From NCBI GenBank assembly GCA_009704605.1, contig WLDW01000025.1:1-9276 (forward strand): DNA of 9,276 nucleotides, written 5' to 3'. The stretch comes from Actinomycetota bacterium. GTDB taxonomy: Bacteria > Actinomycetota > Actinomycetes > Actinomycetales > Microbacteriaceae. The position numbers were made by a program, and so were the translations under genes. Shown here piece after piece: positions 6,974 to 9,276 of the stretch (position 1 is its first letter; the number at the start of each line of letters is the position of its first letter). The notes under the pieces were generated by a model. It did not search any database and was not told the DNA's origin. It saw nothing but the letters and a program-made list of their open reading frames with translations.

Positions 6974-7417
6974 ATGTCAGTAGTTATCGAGACCCCGAAC
7001 TCTCCTAGGTCAAAAAAGCAAGCCAACTGGGAAAAGTATGGCTGGATTTACATGCGTGTTTCCGGTGCGGCGCTAGTAGTTCTTATCCTTGTTCACTTGA
7101 TCTCCAACCTGGTTGTTCCAGAAGGTGGAATCAAGGCGATCAACTTTGCTTTCGTAGCTGGTAAATGGGCCGACCCATTCTGGCAGTGGTGGGATCTAGC
7201 AATGCTCTGGCTTGCCATGATCCACGGAACCAACGGCATGAGAACAATCGTCAACGATTACACCGAAAGAGAAGGTGTCAGAAAAACCCTGGTGTTTACT
7301 CTCTGGGGTGTTTGTGCAGCGTTGGTTACCTTGGGCACTTTAGTTATCTTCACTTTCGATCCATGCCCTATCGGCGCTTCACTAGAAGCGCTGCCATCGT
7401 TCTGCCCAGCTCAGTAA
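6974..7417 (+). CDS. sdhD: Succinate dehydrogenase membrane anchor subunit SdhD
   Basis: This 147-residue second anchor of complex II has a polar N-terminus of about 25 residues, then three membrane segments (about 28-48, 72-87 and 105-127). RVSG (28-31), His41 and the IHGTNGMR block with His84 (83-90) are the conserved positions for heme and quinone binding. NDY (94-96) matches the Asp-Tyr pair that helps protonate quinone in complex II of other bacteria. An AGGAGGAG starting at 6963 overlaps the sdhC stop and gives a good spacer to the ATG at 6974. The last 20 residues form a soluble tail with Cys131 and Cys144, predicted to face outside the membrane if the N-terminus is cytoplasmic as in E. 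coli. sdhA follows after 11 nt. Confidence 0.93.
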   Translation: MSVVIETPNSPRSKKQANWEKYGWIYMRVSGAALVVLILVHLISNLVVPEGGIKAINFAFVAGKWADPFWQWWDLAMLWLAMIHGTNGMRTIVNDYTEREGVRKTLVFTLWGVCAALVTLGTLVIFTFDPCPIGASLEALPSFCPAQ

Positions 7418-7420
7418 GGA
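7416..7420 (+). promoter_or_regulatory. Shine-Dalgarno for the TTG start of sdhA
   Basis: AAGGA overlaps the TAA stop of sdhD and lies 8 nt before the TTG at 7429. There is no in-frame ATG until inside the dinucleotide-binding fold, so this site and the TTG are the only sensible initiation signals. Confidence 0.7.
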
Positions 7421-7428
7421 TCTAGTAA

Positions 7429-9216
7429 TTGCCCGCTAGCGAAACCGCAACAAAGACTCACTTCCACAAACACGATGTAGTAATCGTTGGTGCTGGTGGT
7501 GCAGGAATGCGCGCTGCCATTGAAGCAGGTCCTCACGCTAGCACCGCAGTTATCTCAAAACTTTTTCCTACCCGCTCACACACCGGTGCAGCGCAGGGTG
7601 GAATGGCAGCAGCTCTTGCCAACGTTGAGGAAGACAGCTGGGAGTGGCACACCTTCGACACCGTAAAAGGTGGCGACTACCTAGTTGATCAAGACGCAGC
7701 TGAGATTCTTGCAAAAGAATCCGTCCAGGCCGTTATCGATTTAGAGAACATGGGACTGCCATTTAATAGAACCCCAGATGGCAAGATTGACCAGCGACGC
7801 TTTGGTGGTCACACCAGAGATCACGGTAAAGCACCGGTAAGAAGGTCTTGCTACGCAGCCGACCGCACCGGTCACATGATTTTGCAGACCCTCTACCAAA
7901 ACTGCGTCAAGCTCGGCATCGAGTTTTTCAACGAGTTCTACGTTCTTGACCTAGTGATGAACGAGGTCGATGGCGTGGAGCGTCCAGCAGCTGTTGTTGC
8001 CTACGAACTAGCTACTGGGGATCTGCACGTGTTCCAGGGCAAGTCGATTGTTTTTGCAACCGGTGGTTTTGGAAAAATCTTCAAGACAACATCTAATGCT
8101 CACACCCTCACTGGTGACGGCGTTGGAATCATCTGGCGCAAGGGTCTTCCACTAGAAGACATGGAGTTCTACCAATTCCACCCAACCGGTTTGGCAGGTC
8201 TTGGCATTTTGCTTTCCGAGGCAGCCCGCGGTGAGGGTGCGATTTTGCGAAATGCATCGGGCGAAAGATTCATGGAGCGTTACGCGCCGACCATTAAAGA
8301 CCTAGCTCCAAGAGACATGGTTGCAAGAGCGATGGCTAACGAGGTTCGTGAGGGAAGAGGCGCGGGTCCCAACAAGGATTACGTTTTGCTAGACCTAACT
8401 CACTTGCCGCCAGAGGTAATCGACGCCAAGCTTCCAGACATTACTGAGTTTGCAAGAACCTATCTCGGTGTTGAGCCTTACACCGAACCAGTTCCTGTTT
8501 TCCCAACTGCACATTACGCGATGGGTGGTATTCCAACTAACGTCAAAACCGAAGTGCTTCGCGACAACGACACTGTGGTGCCGGGTCTTTACGCCGCTGG
8601 TGAGTGTGCGTGCGTTTCGGTCCACGGTGCTAACCGCCTAGGTACCAACTCGCTACTAGACATCAACGTATTTGGTAAGCGCGCTGGAATCTATGCGGTT
8701 GAATACGCCAAGGATGCTGACTTTGTTCCAGTTCCTGAAAACGCGACAGCCCAGGTTGAGATCTTGCTTTCAGTTACCCGTAACTCAACTGGTACCGAGA
8801 AGATTGCGGTTCTAAGGAAAGAGCTGCAGGAAACCATGGACAAAAACGCCCAGGTTTACCGCACCGAAGATTCTCTCAATGAGGCACTGGATAAGATAAC
8901 TGAGCTTAGAAAGCGTTACGAAAACATCGCAGTTCAAGACCGCGGCAAGCGATTCAACACTGACCTACTGGAAGCTATCGAACTTGGATTCTTGTTCGAT
9001 CTTGCTGAGGTTTTGGTTATGACCGCTCGCGAGCGCAGGGAAAGCCGCGGTGGTCACTTCCGTGAGGATTATGAGACCAGAAACGATGAAGATTTCATGG
9101 TTCACTCCATGGCATACAAAACCAAGGTTGTTCCAACCAAGCCTGGGGAAGACATCCGGGTTGATTGGAAGCCAGTTGTTGTTACCAACTACCCAGCTAT
9201 GGAGCGTAAGTACTAA
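7429..9216 (+). CDS. sdhA: Succinate dehydrogenase flavoprotein subunit SdhA
   Basis: The catalytic subunit of complex II oxidises succinate to fumarate and passes electrons through covalently bound FAD to SdhB. At 595 residues it is full length. The FAD dinucleotide fold has GAGGAG at 21-26; SHTGAAQGG (50-58) carries His51, the expected site of covalent flavin attachment. Active-site positions are all present: QFHPTG with His251, EAARGEG with Arg267 (the proton-shuttle Arg), TAHYAMGG with His362, and [10 protein letters not shown] with Arg403. The C-terminal helical and capping region ends with the usual RGGHFREDY block near residue 541. The TTG start is required, because the next Met (residue 27) lies inside the FAD motif. 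The TAA stop shares a base with the ATG of sdhB (TAATG), coupling the two. Of the first 33 leucines, 10 use CTA and only 2 CTG, unlike high-GC actinobacteria. Confidence 0.97.
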   Translation: MPASETATKTHFHKHDVVIVGAGGAGMRAAIEAGPHASTAVISKLFPTRSHTGAAQGGMAAALANVEEDSWEWHTFDTVKGGDYLVDQDAAEILAKESVQAVIDLENMGLPFNRTPDGKIDQRRFGGHTRDHGKAPVRRSCYAADRTGHMILQTLYQNCVKLGIEFFNEFYVLDLVMNEVDGVERPAAVVAYELATGDLHVFQGKSIVFATGGFGKIFKTTSNAHTLTGDGVGIIWRKGLPLEDMEFYQFHPTGLAGLGILLSEAARGEGAILRNASGERFMERYAPTIKDLAPRDMVARAMANEVREGRGAGPNKDYVLLDLTHLPPEVIDAKLPDITEFARTYLGVEPYTEPVPVFPTAHYAMGGIPTNVKTEVLRDNDTVVPGLYAAGECACVSVHGANRLGTNSLLDINVFGKRAGIYAVEYAKDADFVPVPENATAQVEILLSVTRNSTGTEKIAVLRKELQETMDKNAQVYRTEDSLNEALDKITELRKRYENIAVQDRGKRFNTDLLEAIELGFLFDLAEVLVMTARERRESRGGHFREDYETRNDEDFMVHSMAYKTKVVPTKPGEDIRVDWKPVVVTNYPAMERKY

Positions 9217-9276
9217 TGGTCGAGAGCGTTAAAGAAATAGCCGAGATCCCATCTTTCATGGTAACTCTCATGGTTC
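9216..9276 (+). CDS. sdhB: Succinate dehydrogenase iron-sulfur subunit SdhB, N-terminal fragment (runs off right edge)
   Basis: An ATG at 9216 shares one base with the sdhA stop and opens 20 codons to the edge, reading [21 protein letters not shown] short acidic leader followed by an I-P-S-F-x-V-T-L strand is how actinobacterial SdhB proteins usually begin, just before the 2Fe-2S ferredoxin domain; the cluster cysteines lie beyond the window. GGAG at 9201-9204 is 11 nt upstream, so initiation may rely partly on coupling to sdhA. The position directly after sdhA makes the identity nearly certain even though the sequence alone is short. Confidence 0.85.
   Translation, partial: MVESVKEIAEIPSFMVTLMV

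Noticed and set aside
8395..8625. Minus-strand open frame opposite sdhA
   Set aside because: It lies wholly opposite a conserved enzyme region and shows no start signals or recognisable motif.
1..9276. tRNA, rRNA, CRISPR array, insertion sequence, phage or toxin-antitoxin content
   Set aside because: The sequence is filled by housekeeping genes with gaps of at most 141 nt, and no spaced direct repeats or transposase-like frames were seen.

Overview
The window looks like chromosomal DNA of a small-genome, moderate-GC actinobacterium. A Microbacteriaceae relative of the freshwater or marine Rhodoluna/Aquiluna type is my best guess. The reasons are the gene content and order (a nucleoside importer plus cytidine deaminase beside sdhCDAB), the actinobacterial style of the succinate dehydrogenase membrane subunits, near-balanced base composition by eye, and frequent TTG/GTG starts. 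The assignment is by inspection only; no search was run.

Positions 1 to 5227 form a minus-strand operon. In transcription order it holds a BMP-family nucleoside-binding lipoprotein (4160-5227), a duplicated-domain ABC ATPase (2544-4049), two BPD_transp_2-type permeases (1315-2547 and 62-1315), and the first 19 codons of a probable cytidine deaminase running off the left edge (1-58). A strong intrinsic terminator (4100-4145) lies between the lipoprotein gene and the ATPase gene. The downstream genes are then joined by 4-nt and 1-nt overlaps and a 3-nt gap. Together they would import nucleosides and begin to salvage them by deaminating cytidine.

Positions 5369 to 6487, also on the minus strand, hold a mannose-1-phosphate guanylyltransferase (manC type, without a fused isomerase domain), which makes GDP-mannose. 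It is separated from the lipoprotein gene by 141 nt carrying a weak promoter candidate and no clear terminator.

A 102-nt divergent intergenic region (6488-6589) separates manC from the plus-strand sdhCDAB operon: sdhC (6590-6964), sdhD (6974-7417), sdhA (7429-9216) and the first 20 codons of sdhB (from 9216). These encode succinate:quinone oxidoreductase (complex II), linking the TCA cycle to the respiratory chain.

No tRNA, rRNA, CRISPR array, insertion sequence or prophage signature was seen, and no gene-free stretch exceeds 141 nt. I do not see an undescribed system. The most noteworthy signals are the intra-operon terminator, the heavy use of CTA leucine codons with abundant CTAG tetranucleotides, the non-ATG starts fixed by Shine-Dalgarno spacing, and a two-cysteine tail on SdhD.
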